From Bacillota bacterium (GTDB taxonomy: Bacteria > Bacillota > Clostridia > Oscillospirales > JAKOTC01): a stretch of DNA of 10,132 nt. Numbering within the stretch: the first letter of the stretch is position 1; each line of letters begins with the position of its first letter. The notes under the pieces were generated by a model. It was not told the DNA's origin. It made no database searches and saw only the letters and a program-made list of their open reading frames with translations. The position numbers and the translations under genes were made by a program. Below, piece after piece: positions 1 to 7,024 of the stretch. Where the stretch lies: contig JAKOTC010000104.1 in the NCBI GenBank assembly GCA_029776465.1, positions 1 to 10,132 of the forward strand. Reading direction: 5' to 3'.

Positions 1-2
1 AA

Positions 3-422
3 ATGAAAAAAATCTCTCTGTGTAAAGTAACGGTTCTCTGCCTCTCTCTTGCGCTGTGCGTCCTGCTGACAGCCTGCGGGGGAACCCGTTTATTCGAAGG
101 TTTCGATGAAGAAACCATCAAGACCAAGGTAACCGACATTATCGGATATATCAATAGCCGGGACAGTGAAAAGATTCTCGAAACCTCCACCGATGAAATG
201 AAGAAGGCCCTGACGGAGGAAGCCTTCAAGGAGATTTTTGACGGCATCGCCGAGGGCGGAGCTTTCCAGGAAATCTCCTCCATCACCATGTCGGGTTTCA
301 AAGACAAAGCCGAGGAAAAATATGCGCTCGTGATTGTAAAGGCAAAATACGAAAAAAAGGTTTTCACCTACACCATCTCTCTGACCCAGGAGATGAAGCT
401 GGCGGGCCTATACTATAAATAA
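3..422 (+). CDS. Small secreted lipoprotein, DUF3887-like
   Basis: Predicted 139-residue lipoprotein anchored to the outer face of the membrane. The N-terminus is a classic type II signal peptide: basic start (MKK), a hydrophobic stretch at about residues 9-22, then a lipobox LTAC with Cys25 as the likely lipidated residue, followed by Gly-Gly. The mature part is short and alpha/beta-like. It contains a segment resembling 'N-x-x-D-x-E-K-I-x-E-x-x-x-x-E-M-K-K-A-L-T-E-E' and a later 'G-A-F-Q-E-I', which I recognise as the DUF3887 pattern found in many Firmicutes lipoproteins. The molecular role is unknown. The ATG is only two bases from the window edge, so its ribosome binding site cannot be seen; the well-formed signal peptide argues that the start is correct. 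It is followed after 46 bases by rmuC with no terminator between, so the two may be cotranscribed. The family call is from memory of the pattern only. Confidence 0.8.
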   Translation: MKKISLCKVTVLCLSLALCVLLTACGGTRLFEGFDEETIKTKVTDIIGYINSRDSEKILETSTDEMKKALTEEAFKEIFDGIAEGGAFQEISSITMSGFKDKAEEKYALVIVKAKYEKKVFTYTISLTQEMKLAGLYYK

Positions 423-455
423 AACACCATAAAAATTCAACAGAAAGTAAAAAAC

Positions 456-460
456 GGAGG
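456..460 (+). promoter_or_regulatory. Ribosome binding site of rmuC
   Basis: GGAGG with an 8-base spacer to the ATG at 469. It supports that start over an upstream in-reach TTG at 465, which would sit too close. Confidence 0.8.
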
Positions 461-468
461 ATACTTGA

Positions 469-1821
469 ATGGAGTATTTGGCGGCGATACTGACAGCCAT
501 TATGCTGCCGGTGGGCTTTGTAATCTTATATTTTACTCTTAAAAACGCGACGGCAGCTAAAATCGAGCGGTTAAGCGCCGAACAAAAGGAAGCCAATGCG
601 CAGCTGTTAAGCGAACTGAGAGAACAGCGGCGGGAATTGCCCATGACCCTGATGACCAATATCAAGATGATGTCGGACATGATCGCAGACGCCCAAAAGC
701 AGGCAGGCGCCCTGCAGGATAAGCGGCTGGCCGAACTGACCGAGCAGCTTTCCCAGCGGCTTTCCACCCTGCAGAGAACCCTCTCCGACCTCACCACCCA
801 AATAGACGAGCGGCTGAAGGGCTCGGCCATGCAAAGCGAACAAAAGCTGGAAAACATCCGCACCACCATCGAAAACCGGCTCTCCTCCATCCAGCAGGAC
901 AACAATCAAAAGCTGGACGAGATGCGGGCCACTGTGGACGAAAAGCTGCAAAAGACCCTGGAAAGCCGGATCGGGCAGTCCTTCAAAGCCGTTACCGAGC
1001 AGTTGGAGAAAGTCTATAAAGGCCTTGGCGAGATGCAGAATCTGGCCGCCGGGGTGGGCGACCTGAAAAAAGTGCTCTCCAATGTGAAAACCCGAGGGAC
1101 TCTGGGCGAAATCCAACTGGGCGCCATTTTGGAGGAAATCCTCTCCCCCGACCAGTATGTGGCCCAGCTCTCCTTAAAGAAAAACGGCGAGCGGGTGGAC
1201 TATGCGGTAAAATTGCCCGGGGACGGCAGCACCGTCTACCTGCCCATCGACGCCAAATTCCCGGTCGATGCCTTCTCCCGCCTGATCGACGCCTATGACG
1301 AGGGCAACCGGGACGCCGTGGAGCTGGCAAGAGCCAACTTCGTGGCCACTGTTCAAAGCTTTGCCCGCTCCATCAATGAGAAATACATATCTCCCCCCAC
1401 TACCACTGATTTCGCCATTATGTTCCTGCCGGTGGAGGGGATGTATGCCGAGGCCATCCGCTGCGGGCTGGTGGAGACCCTCCAAAACAAATATAAGATC
1501 AATATTGCCGGACCCACCACCATGGCCGCCCTCCTCAACAGCCTGCAGATGGGCTTTAAAACACTGGCCATCCAAAAGCGCTCGGGCGAGGTGTGGTCGG
1601 TATTAGGGGCGGTAAAAACCGAGTTCAACCGCTTCGGGGATGTGCTGGCCTCGGCTCAGAAACGTCTGGAGCAAACCAGCGGCGAGCTGGATAAGCTGGT
1701 CGGCGTTCGCACCCGCGCCATCCAGAAAAAGCTCCATCAGGTATCCGAACTGCCCGAGGCAGAGTCGGTTGCGATACTCGGTGACGGCTCCGATGTCGGC
1801 GACTTATCTGCCGACGAATAG
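469..1821 (+). CDS. rmuC: DNA recombination protein RmuC
   Basis: RmuC-family protein, 450 residues. The family is linked to limiting recombination at inverted repeats and to DNA repair, and its core has a restriction-endonuclease-like fold; the biochemical activity is poorly defined. Visible parts in order: one N-terminal membrane segment (about residues 4-24), a long charged heptad-rich coiled coil (about 30-190), then the conserved core. The core shows R209-G-T-L-G-E214-I-Q, the hallmark P259-I-D-A-K-F-P (D261 and K263 match the nuclease-like D-x-K), F-L-P-V-E-G-M-Y-A-E-A, and G-P-T-T-M-x-A-L-L-N-S-L-Q-M-G-F. A second short coiled coil follows, and the protein ends in an acidic tail. Length and architecture are typical of membrane-anchored RmuC proteins. 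The ATG is preceded by GGAGG at 456-460 with an 8-base spacer. It converges on the aminopeptidase gene and shares a terminator with it. Confidence 0.95.
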   Translation: MEYLAAILTAIMLPVGFVILYFTLKNATAAKIERLSAEQKEANAQLLSELREQRRELPMTLMTNIKMMSDMIADAQKQAGALQDKRLAELTEQLSQRLSTLQRTLSDLTTQIDERLKGSAMQSEQKLENIRTTIENRLSSIQQDNNQKLDEMRATVDEKLQKTLESRIGQSFKAVTEQLEKVYKGLGEMQNLAAGVGDLKKVLSNVKTRGTLGEIQLGAILEEILSPDQYVAQLSLKKNGERVDYAVKLPGDGSTVYLPIDAKFPVDAFSRLIDAYDEGNRDAVELARANFVATVQSFARSINEKYISPPTTTDFAIMFLPVEGMYAEAIRCGLVETLQNKYKINIAGPTTMAALLNSLQMGFKTLAIQKRSGEVWSVLGAVKTEFNRFGDVLASAQKRLEQTSGELDKLVGVRTRAIQKKLHQVSELPEAESVAILGDGSDVGDLSADE

Positions 1822-1979
1822 GCCATGATACAGGCTCTTTTTCAGATAGTAACAGCGGGAAGCAAACGGGCGCTTCAGAGGAAAAAATCAAAGTAAAATC
1901 CTCCATATTTGCTTCATCCGTTATTAATATTCCGAAAAAAAACAGCCCCCCATGCCCAAAAACTTTAATAAAAAGCAAT

Positions 1980-2028
1980 TAAAACTCCCGGATCCGTCTT
2001 GAAAATCAAGATTGACCCGGGAGTTTTA
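1980..2028. terminator. Bidirectional intrinsic terminator between rmuC and the M18 aminopeptidase gene
   Basis: A near-perfect inverted repeat. The outer arms AAAACTCCCGG (1981-1991) and CCGGGAGTTTT (2017-2027) pair over 11 bp, extended by one T-A pair. An inner TCTTG/CAAGA stem caps the structure. Because the arms begin with A-runs and end with T-runs, each strand reads as a GC stem followed by a T tract. It lies between the ends of two converging genes (1821 and 2047), which is where a shared terminator is expected. The rest of the 1822-2046 gap shows no credible gene. Confidence 0.9.
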
Positions 2029-2046
2029 TTTCAAAAATCTAAAAAA

Positions 2047-3567
2047 TTATTTCAGTTCGCCGCCGGCGACAAAGGCCAGGAAAGCCTTATAGGCCATATA
2101 AACATCATACTTGGCCACCAGCTCGTAAGGCGAGTGCATGGAAAGCACGGGAATGCCCATGTCGATCACGTCGATTTCCATGGAGGCCACATACCTTGCG
2201 ACGGTTCCGCCGCCGCCCTGGTCTACTTTACCCAGTTCTCCGGTCTGCCACACGACACCCGCATTGTCCAGCATCCTGCGGATCTTGCCGCAGAACTCGG
2301 CCGAAGCGTCGTTAGAGCCGCTCTTGCCGCCTGCTCCGGTGTATTTGGTCATGCAGACCCCCCGGTTCAGCTGGGCTGCGTTCCGCTTTTCGGTGACGGA
2401 AGCCCAGGTGGGGTCATGGGCCACGCTCACGTCCGCCGATATGCAGACGGTGTTTTCCAACACATCATAGCTGTCCAGCCCATAGGGGCGGGCCAGGCTG
2501 GTAATAAAGTTCTTAATATAGTCCGAGTTGAGGCCGGTGGCGCCCACCGAGCCGATTTCCTCCTTGTCCGCCAGCACGCAAATGGAGGTGTATTCGTTGT
2601 TCACCCCATACATCTGGGCCATCAGGGAGGTGTAAGCGCAAACCCGGTCATCATGGCCGTAAGCCCCGATCATGGATTCGTCAAAACCGATGTCGCAGGC
2701 TTTAAAGGCCGGAACAGCCTCCAGTTCGGCGGAGAGGAAATCCTCTTCCACAATGCCGTATTTCTCGTTGAGAATCCGCATGATGTTCAGTTTGACCTTA
2801 TCGCCTAGCTTTTCATTCTTCACCGGACGGCTGCCCACGATAATATTCAGCTCTTCGCCCAGAATACCGCCGGACAGGGTGCGGGAAGACTGGTCCTTGG
2901 CCAGATGGGGCAACAGGTCGGAGATATAAAGCTTGGGCTCCCGCTCATCCTCGCCGTACACAATGTCCACCGTGGAACCGTCCTTGCGTACAACCACGCC
3001 GTGCAAAGCCAGGGGGATGGTGGTCCACTGATACTTCTTAATGCCGCCGTAATAGTGGGTTTTGAAGAGGGCAATGTCGCAATCCTCATAGAGGGGGTTG
3101 GGCTTAAGATCAATGCGGGGAGCATCTATATGCGAAGCCACGATGCGAACACCGTCTGTCAGGGGACGGGTACCGATGGAGGCAAAAATCACGGCCTTAC
3201 CGCGGTTGACGTGGTAAATCTTATCCCCGGCAGCATATTTCTTCTTGCGGTCGAAGGGCTCGTATCCGAAGGTGCGGGCGATTCTCACCGCTTCATTCAC
3301 GGCTTCCCGCTCGGTTTTGGCGTTGTCGAGGAACTGCTTGTACCCGTTGCAGAAAAGATTGGATTTGGTGATTTCGCTGACGCTCATGGAAAACTCAGCA
3401 TGCTTGTTTTGCATGAACAGCTTTTCTTTCAAAGCCTCGTATTCGTCACTTTTCGGCGCTTCCTTTTTCAGGGCCTTTTCCGCCTCTGTCTTCTTGGGTC
3501 TACCGGGTTTTCTTTTTTCTACCGGCTCGGTCTGGGTTGGGGTTTCGGTTTTCTTTTTTCGTGGCAT
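2047..3567 (-). CDS. M18 family aminopeptidase with lysine-rich N-terminal extension
   Basis: Zinc aminopeptidase of family M18 (aspartyl aminopeptidase/aminopeptidase I type), 506 residues, expected to be cytoplasmic and to trim N-terminal residues from peptides. Family metal-site features are visible: S-H146-I-D148-A-P, G-H-D306-D-R, A-D-K-E336-E337-I-G-S, S-A-D-x-S-V-A-H-D, and a C-terminal M-H478-S-P-Y-E. M18 enzymes are usually about 430-470 residues. The excess is a hydrophilic N-terminus (about residues 1-45) rich in Lys, Pro, Thr and Glu, with an AT-hook-like K18-R-K-P-G-R-P-K-K26. The start is well fixed: an in-frame TGA lies directly before the ATG, and GGAG at 3578-3581 has a 10-base spacer. 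An internal start at Met52 would give a normal-length enzyme but lacks a good ribosome binding site. It lies 103 bases downstream of coaE; no clear promoter is seen in that gap. Confidence 0.93.
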   Translation of the reverse strand: MPRKKKTETPTQTEPVEKRKPGRPKKTEAEKALKKEAPKSDEYEALKEKLFMQNKHAEFSMSVSEITKSNLFCNGYKQFLDNAKTEREAVNEAVRIARTFGYEPFDRKKKYAAGDKIYHVNRGKAVIFASIGTRPLTDGVRIVASHIDAPRIDLKPNPLYEDCDIALFKTHYYGGIKKYQWTTIPLALHGVVVRKDGSTVDIVYGEDEREPKLYISDLLPHLAKDQSSRTLSGGILGEELNIIVGSRPVKNEKLGDKVKLNIMRILNEKYGIVEEDFLSAELEAVPAFKACDIGFDESMIGAYGHDDRVCAYTSLMAQMYGVNNEYTSICVLADKEEIGSVGATGLNSDYIKNFITSLARPYGLDSYDVLENTVCISADVSVAHDPTWASVTEKRNAAQLNRGVCMTKYTGAGGKSGSNDASAEFCGKIRRMLDNAGVVWQTGELGKVDQGGGGTVARYVASMEIDVIDMGIPVLSMHSPYELVAKYDVYMAYKAFLAFVAGGELK

Positions 3568-3670
3568 TCATTTCACGCTCCATACCTGATTTAATTTCAG
3601 CTTCAGATCTATTGGTATCTCAGCTTTTTCACTAATTAAAATGTAGTTTACCGATTTGAAAATTATGCAT

Positions 3671-4267
3671 TCACTGTCTCAGATTTCGAATCAAATCATC
3701 CGCAAACTGGTGAAGTTTTTCCATATCGCCGGTATTTTCAAAAACCACAACATTTTCGCCTTCATAAGGAACCTGAGCTTTCATCCTCTCCTCGGCAGCC
3801 TCTGCGGTCAGGTTATCCCGCTGCATAATCCGGCGCTTCCGGATTTCCTCGTCGGCAGTCACCAGAATGATTTTGTCACATTCTTCGGCAATCCCGCTTT
3901 CCTTCAGCAGGGGGATTTCAATCACCACAATCGGCTCTCCCTTTTCAAAAAGCCGATGGATCTCAGCCCGTATCCTCGCCATAATGTAGGGGTGGGTGAT
4001 CCGGTTCAGCTGAGCCGTTTTTTCGGGACTGCAGAAGGCGGCTTTGGCAAGCGCCGCCCGGTTCAGCGAGCCGTCCGGCATCAAAATCTCCCCGAATGTC
4101 TTGGCCAGCTCCTCCAGACAAGGGCTCCCCTTTTCCACCACCTGACGGGCAACCTGGTCGGAATAAATCACAGGCAGGCCTTTCTGGGCCAGCAGCCTGC
4201 AAAGAGTGCTCTTTCCCGATCCGGTCAGGCCGGTGACGCAGACAAGCCGATTATTTTTCCCGCTCAA
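3671..4267 (-). CDS. coaE: Dephospho-CoA kinase
   Basis: Catalyses the last step of coenzyme A synthesis, ATP-dependent phosphorylation of the ribose 3'-hydroxyl of dephospho-CoA, in the cytosol. The protein has 198 residues, the usual size. It opens with a Walker A loop G13-L-T-G-S-G-K19-S-T. It then has I-Y-S-D37-Q-V-A-R, matching the family D-x-D-x-x-A/V-R region with the catalytic Asp kept. L-N-R-I-T-H-P follows, and later I-P-L-L-K-E-S-G plus the lid-like R-K-R-R-I-M-Q-R-D. The start is TTG: GAGGTGA at 4274-4280 sits six bases before the TTG at 4267, and no better start exists nearby. The first 17 bases overlap the end of the sua5-type gene, so translational coupling is likely. Confidence 0.95.
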   Translation of the reverse strand: MSGKNNRLVCVTGLTGSGKSTLCRLLAQKGLPVIYSDQVARQVVEKGSPCLEELAKTFGEILMPDGSLNRAALAKAAFCSPEKTAQLNRITHPYIMARIRAEIHRLFEKGEPIVVIEIPLLKESGIAEECDKIILVTADEEIRKRRIMQRDNLTAEAAEERMKAQVPYEGENVVVFENTGDMEKLHQFADDLIRNLRQ

Positions 4268-5321
4268 GGCGAATCACCTCAAATCCCGCTGCCCGCTGCA
4301 AGCGGTTGAAGAGGGCAAGCCAGCGCCCGGTATGGTCCGGAATATGGGCATAAACAAACTTGGCGCCCAGCTCGTCCAGCTCTCTCAACAAAGAGAACAG
4401 GCGGCGCTCCGCCTCTTCGGGGTCTTTGATATCCCCCAGGCTGAGATAGGGGATTTTTAAACCTTCAATATCTTCATTAAAACAGAGGGCATAAGAGTCC
4501 TCCTGGGGATGCTCGGCAATATAGCGCAGATAGGCGGCATGGTTGCCTTCCAGCAAAACCACCTTCGCATTGGGGGCATAATGCCGATGGGCCATTCCAG
4601 GTGACGCCACTTTCTCTCCTTTTTGAGGCTCTTCCATCACGCCTTTGGCCAGTGAAACCGGGCCGATCACTCTAGACAGGGCCGCTTCGGTAATCCGCCC
4701 CGGGCGCAGGATGGTGGCCTCTCCCACCAAGCTGAGCACCGTGGATTCCACGCCCACCGTGCAGCTTCCACCGTCCACGATCATGGGAATACGCCCGTTC
4801 AAATCCTCATAGACATGGAAGGCCGTTGTGGGCGACGGGCGCCCGGAGGGATTGGCGGAGGGGGCCGCAATGGGAAATTTGCAAAGCTCAATCAGCCGCA
4901 GCGTGGCGGGATGGGCGGGGATTCGGATGGCCACGGTATCGAGCCCCGCGGAAATCACATCCGAAATCAGCGCGCTTTTTTTCATCACCAGGGTTAAAGG
5001 GCCCGGCCAAAAATGCTTGGCCAGCAGGGAAACCCGCTCATCCATCTTCTCCACCAAGGGCCAGATCATGGAGAGAGAAGAAACATGAACAATCAGGGGG
5101 TTATCCCCGGGACGGCCTTTAATTTCAAAGATCCGCCTGGCCGCGGTTTCATCAAAGGCGGAAGCCGCAAGACCGTAAACGGTTTCCGTGGGAATCGCAA
5201 CATTTTCTCCGGAGGTCAGCAGCGCCGCCGCCCGGGCAAGCCCCGCTTCGTCCGCAGAAACCATTTCCGTTTTATATTTTTTGGGTCGGTTTAAAATTCG
5301 ATCTACCGCATCTTTTATCAT
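4251..5321 (-). CDS. L-threonylcarbamoyladenylate synthase, Sua5/YwlC type
   Basis: Makes threonylcarbamoyl-AMP from threonine, bicarbonate and ATP, the first step of t6A37 modification of tRNAs that read ANN codons. The chosen form has 356 residues and two domains. The YrdC/TsaC-like domain shows A-I-P-T-E-T-V-Y-G-L (about residues 42-51) and the nucleotide-site signature K68-G-R-P-G-D-N74-P-L. The linker S-P-G-M-A-H-R-H-Y-A-P and the C-terminal Sua5 domain mark the long Sua5 form rather than short TsaC. Start is uncertain. The frame stays open to ATG 5414 (387 residues), which has AGGTGG ten bases upstream but inside a small hairpin. ATG 5321 fits the family length better but has only AAGG before it. 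ATG 5357 has no ribosome binding site. It follows prfA and overlaps coaE. Confidence 0.92.
   Translation of the reverse strand: MIKDAVDRILNRPKKYKTEMVSADEAGLARAAALLTSGENVAIPTETVYGLAASAFDETAARRIFEIKGRPGDNPLIVHVSSLSMIWPLVEKMDERVSLLAKHFWPGPLTLVMKKSALISDVISAGLDTVAIRIPAHPATLRLIELCKFPIAAPSANPSGRPSPTTAFHVYEDLNGRIPMIVDGGSCTVGVESTVLSLVGEATILRPGRITEAALSRVIGPVSLAKGVMEEPQKGEKVASPGMAHRHYAPNAKVVLLEGNHAAYLRYIAEHPQEDSYALCFNEDIEGLKIPYLSLGDIKDPEEAERRLFSLLRELDELGAKFVYAHIPDHTGRWLALFNRLQRAAGFEVIRLEREK
4274..4280 (-). promoter_or_regulatory. Ribosome binding site deciding the TTG start of coaE
   Basis: Read leftward this is GAGGTGA, a full match to the anti-Shine-Dalgarno, with a 6-base spacer to TTG at 4267. It lies inside the final codons of the preceding gene. 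Confidence 0.8.
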
Positions 5322-5338
5322 GGGTACGCCTTGCTTTT

Positions 5339-5366
5339 CATTATTTTCGTATTGCATAATTTTCAA
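5339..5366 (-). promoter_or_regulatory. Weak candidate promoter before the sua5-type gene
   Basis: Leftward-reading TTGAAA (5361-5366) and AATAAT/ATAATG (5339-5345) with 15-16 bases between, just upstream of the 5321 start. Spacing is short of the ideal 17, so this is tentative. If real, it would favour the shorter protein. Confidence 0.25.
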
Positions 5367-5486
5367 CAAAATAGAATCTGCATTCGGCGGCTTTGAAGCA
5401 GCCTTGAATCCCATCAGAATCGGGCCACCTGAATGGCCTTGGCTTCAGTTGTCATTATTTATTCGCAGTTTCTGAGAATATATAAG

Positions 5487-6560
5487 CTATTCAGACTCGG
5501 ATTTCAGCTTTTCCGCCTGATCGGCCGTGATTAATGCGTCAATCATCTCGTCGATGTGGCCATTCAGGAAGGAATCCAGCTGATAAAGGGTCAGGCCGAT
5601 CCGGTGATCCGTCACCCGTCCCTGGGGGAAGTTATAGGTGCGGATACGCTCCGATCTGTCGCCGCTTCCCACCTGGGATTTCCGCTGGGCCGCAATCTGT
5701 TCGGCCTGCTTGGCCTGTTCGGCCTCCAAAAGGCGGGAGCGAAGAATTTTCATGGCTCTCTCTTTATTTTTATACTGGCTGCGCTCATCCTGGCACTCCA
5801 CCACCATACCGGTCGGCAGATGGGTAATGCGGATAGCGGATTCGGTTTTGTTAACATGCTGGCCGCCGGCTCCGCCCGAACGGAAGGTGTCAATCTGCAG
5901 GTCAGAGGGATTGATCTCAAAATCCACTTCTTCCGCCTCGGGCAAAACCGCCACCGTCACGGTTGAAGTGTGGATGCGCCCCGAGGATTCGGTCTCGGGA
6001 ACCCGCTGGACCCGGTGAACGCCGCTTTCAAATTTAAAGCGGGAATAGGCCCCGTCCCCCGAAATGCTGAAGCTGATTTCCTTGTATCCCCCCAGCTCGG
6101 TTTCATTGGCATTTAAAACCTCCACCTTGAACCCTTTGGACTCGGCATACATCGTATACATCCGGAAAAGGTTTGCAGCAAAAAGGGCGGCCTCATCTCC
6201 GCCTGCTCCTCCCCGAATCTCCACAATCACGTTTTTATCATCGTTGGGATCCCGAGGCAGCAACATGATCTTCAGCTCTTCCTGAGTTTTCGCCAGCTCG
6301 GGTTTCAGCTTTTGAAGCTCTTCCTCCAAAGATACACGAAAGTCCTGGTCGAGCCCGCCGGCTTCCAAAAGTTCTTCCGCTTCATTGATGTTGGTGATAA
6401 TGGCCTTCAGCTGAGAATACTTTTCCATCAACGGCGTCAGATTTTTATATTCCTTCATCAACTTTGCAAACAACTGGGTATCCGAAACCACCTCCGGATC
6501 GGACAGGCGCTCTCCGATTTCATCATACCGTTGTTTTGCAATATCCAATTTATCCAGCAA
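5487..6560 (-). CDS. prfA: Peptide chain release factor 1
   Basis: Class I release factor that recognises UAA and UAG in the ribosomal A site and triggers peptide release. The length, 357 residues, is standard. It is RF1 rather than RF2 because the codon-recognition tripeptide is P188-E189-T190, the PxT form common in Firmicutes, within [14 protein letters not shown]. The catalytic G-G-Q (232-234) lies in [12 protein letters not shown]. The start codon is TTG at 6560, supported by GGGAGG at 6570-6575 with a 9-base spacer; no ATG or GTG near it gives the conserved N-terminus. The ribosome binding site touches the stop codon of the DUF951 gene 14 bases upstream, so the two are almost certainly one operon. 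The gene that usually follows, prmC, is not here; the next gene is sua5-like after about 70-165 bases depending on start. Confidence 0.97.
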   Translation of the reverse strand: MLDKLDIAKQRYDEIGERLSDPEVVSDTQLFAKLMKEYKNLTPLMEKYSQLKAIITNINEAEELLEAGGLDQDFRVSLEEELQKLKPELAKTQEELKIMLLPRDPNDDKNVIVEIRGGAGGDEAALFAANLFRMYTMYAESKGFKVEVLNANETELGGYKEISFSISGDGAYSRFKFESGVHRVQRVPETESSGRIHTSTVTVAVLPEAEEVDFEINPSDLQIDTFRSGGAGGQHVNKTESAIRITHLPTGMVVECQDERSQYKNKERAMKILRSRLLEAEQAKQAEQIAAQRKSQVGSGDRSERIRTYNFPQGRVTDHRIGLTLYQLDSFLNGHIDEMIDALITADQAEKLKSESE

Positions 6561-6569
6561 GAGTTGTAT

Positions 6570-6575
6570 CCTCCC
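6570..6575 (-). promoter_or_regulatory. Ribosome binding site deciding the TTG start of prfA
   Basis: Leftward GGGAGG, nine bases before TTG 6560. It shares its first base with the stop codon of the DUF951 gene, which suggests coupled translation. Confidence 0.8.
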
Positions 6576-6754
6576 TATTTGTTAACCAGTTTTTTAATCC
6601 GTTTTAAAATCTCCGCCCGGGTGTTCATAACAATACGGCCGCAGCCCGTGCACTGCAGCTTGATATCCGCCCCTACCCGCAGAACCGTAAAGGTTTTGCT
6701 TCCGCAGGGATGCGTTTTTTTCATCTCGACCGTGTCGCCGACGTTGAGCTCCAT
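6575..6754 (-). CDS. DUF951 family small zinc-ribbon-like protein
   Basis: 59-residue protein of the DUF951 family, widespread in Firmicutes and of unknown function. Recognised by the signature [15 protein letters not shown]15-P-C17-G, followed by V-G-A-D-I-K-L and C35-T-G-C38-G-R-I-V-M. His15/Cys17 and the C-x-x-C pair suggest a metal-binding or beta-barrel fold like the KOW/zinc-ribbon proteins of translation; this is inference. The frame is open to a GTG at 6763, but GAGGTG at 6761-6766 with a 6-base spacer points to ATG 6754, which also gives the usual family N-terminus. It sits 14 bases before prfA, which fits a role near translation. Confidence 0.9.
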   Translation of the reverse strand: MELNVGDTVEMKKTHPCGSKTFTVLRVGADIKLQCTGCGRIVMNTRAEILKRIKKLVNK

Positions 6755-6764
6755 GGCCTGCACC

Positions 6765-6791
6765 TCGCTATGTTGCTTTTATGCAAAGCGA
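6765..6791 (-). promoter_or_regulatory. Hairpin overlapping the DUF951 ribosome binding site
   Basis: In the leftward transcript TCGCT (6787-6791) pairs with AGCGA (6765-6769), and TTGC (6783-6786) pairs with GCAA (6773-6776). The loop is ATAAAA and there is a 3-base bulge (CAT). The base of the stem takes up the first bases of GAGGTG, so it could mask the ribosome binding site. Whether it forms or regulates is unknown. Confidence 0.35.
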
Positions 6792-6883
6792 ATACTTTCT
6801 GACTTTTGCGCCCATAAAATTTCGGTTTTACACCATTTTAAAGCGGATCAACCGCAAACTCTACATTTTTTATATACGTTTGT

Positions 6884-6912
6884 ATTATACAGAAGTATGC
6901 CGGTATTTGCAA
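6884..6912 (-). promoter_or_regulatory. Sigma-A-type promoter for the DUF951-prfA operon
   Basis: Leftward TTGCAA (6907-6912), 17-base spacer, TATAAT (6884-6889). It predicts a start near 6877 and a 5' leader of about 120 bases before ATG 6754. The surrounding sequence (6764-7024) is AT-rich and has no gene. Confidence 0.8.
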
Positions 6913-7024
6913 TATATATTTGCAGATGTTTTCATGTTTTTTAACTTAAAATGACTTAATTTCCATGAAAAAACACTGAGGACCGCATTGGGGCCTGACG
7001 AAGCCGTCGCCGATTGCAAGCCCA

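Noticed and set aside
408..905. Leftward frame of 165 codons opposite the lipoprotein end and rmuC start
   Set aside because: It crosses the rmuC ribosome binding site and mirrors the rmuC coiled-coil codons; no independent support.
1999..2808. Long rightward open frame opposite the M18 aminopeptidase gene (269 codons)
   Set aside because: It lies wholly antisense to a gene with clear catalytic motifs, has a repetitive His/Gly/Val composition typical of reverse-strand reading, and runs through the terminator.
2905..3594. Rightward open frame of 229 codons opposite the aminopeptidase N-terminus
   Set aside because: Antisense shadow; no ribosome binding site and no recognisable domain.
6940..7024. 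Intrinsic terminator after rarA
   Set aside because: There is a T6 run (leftward) near 6968-6973 but no adjacent stable stem; the GACG/CGTC and GGGCTT/AGGCCC pairings are too far from it.
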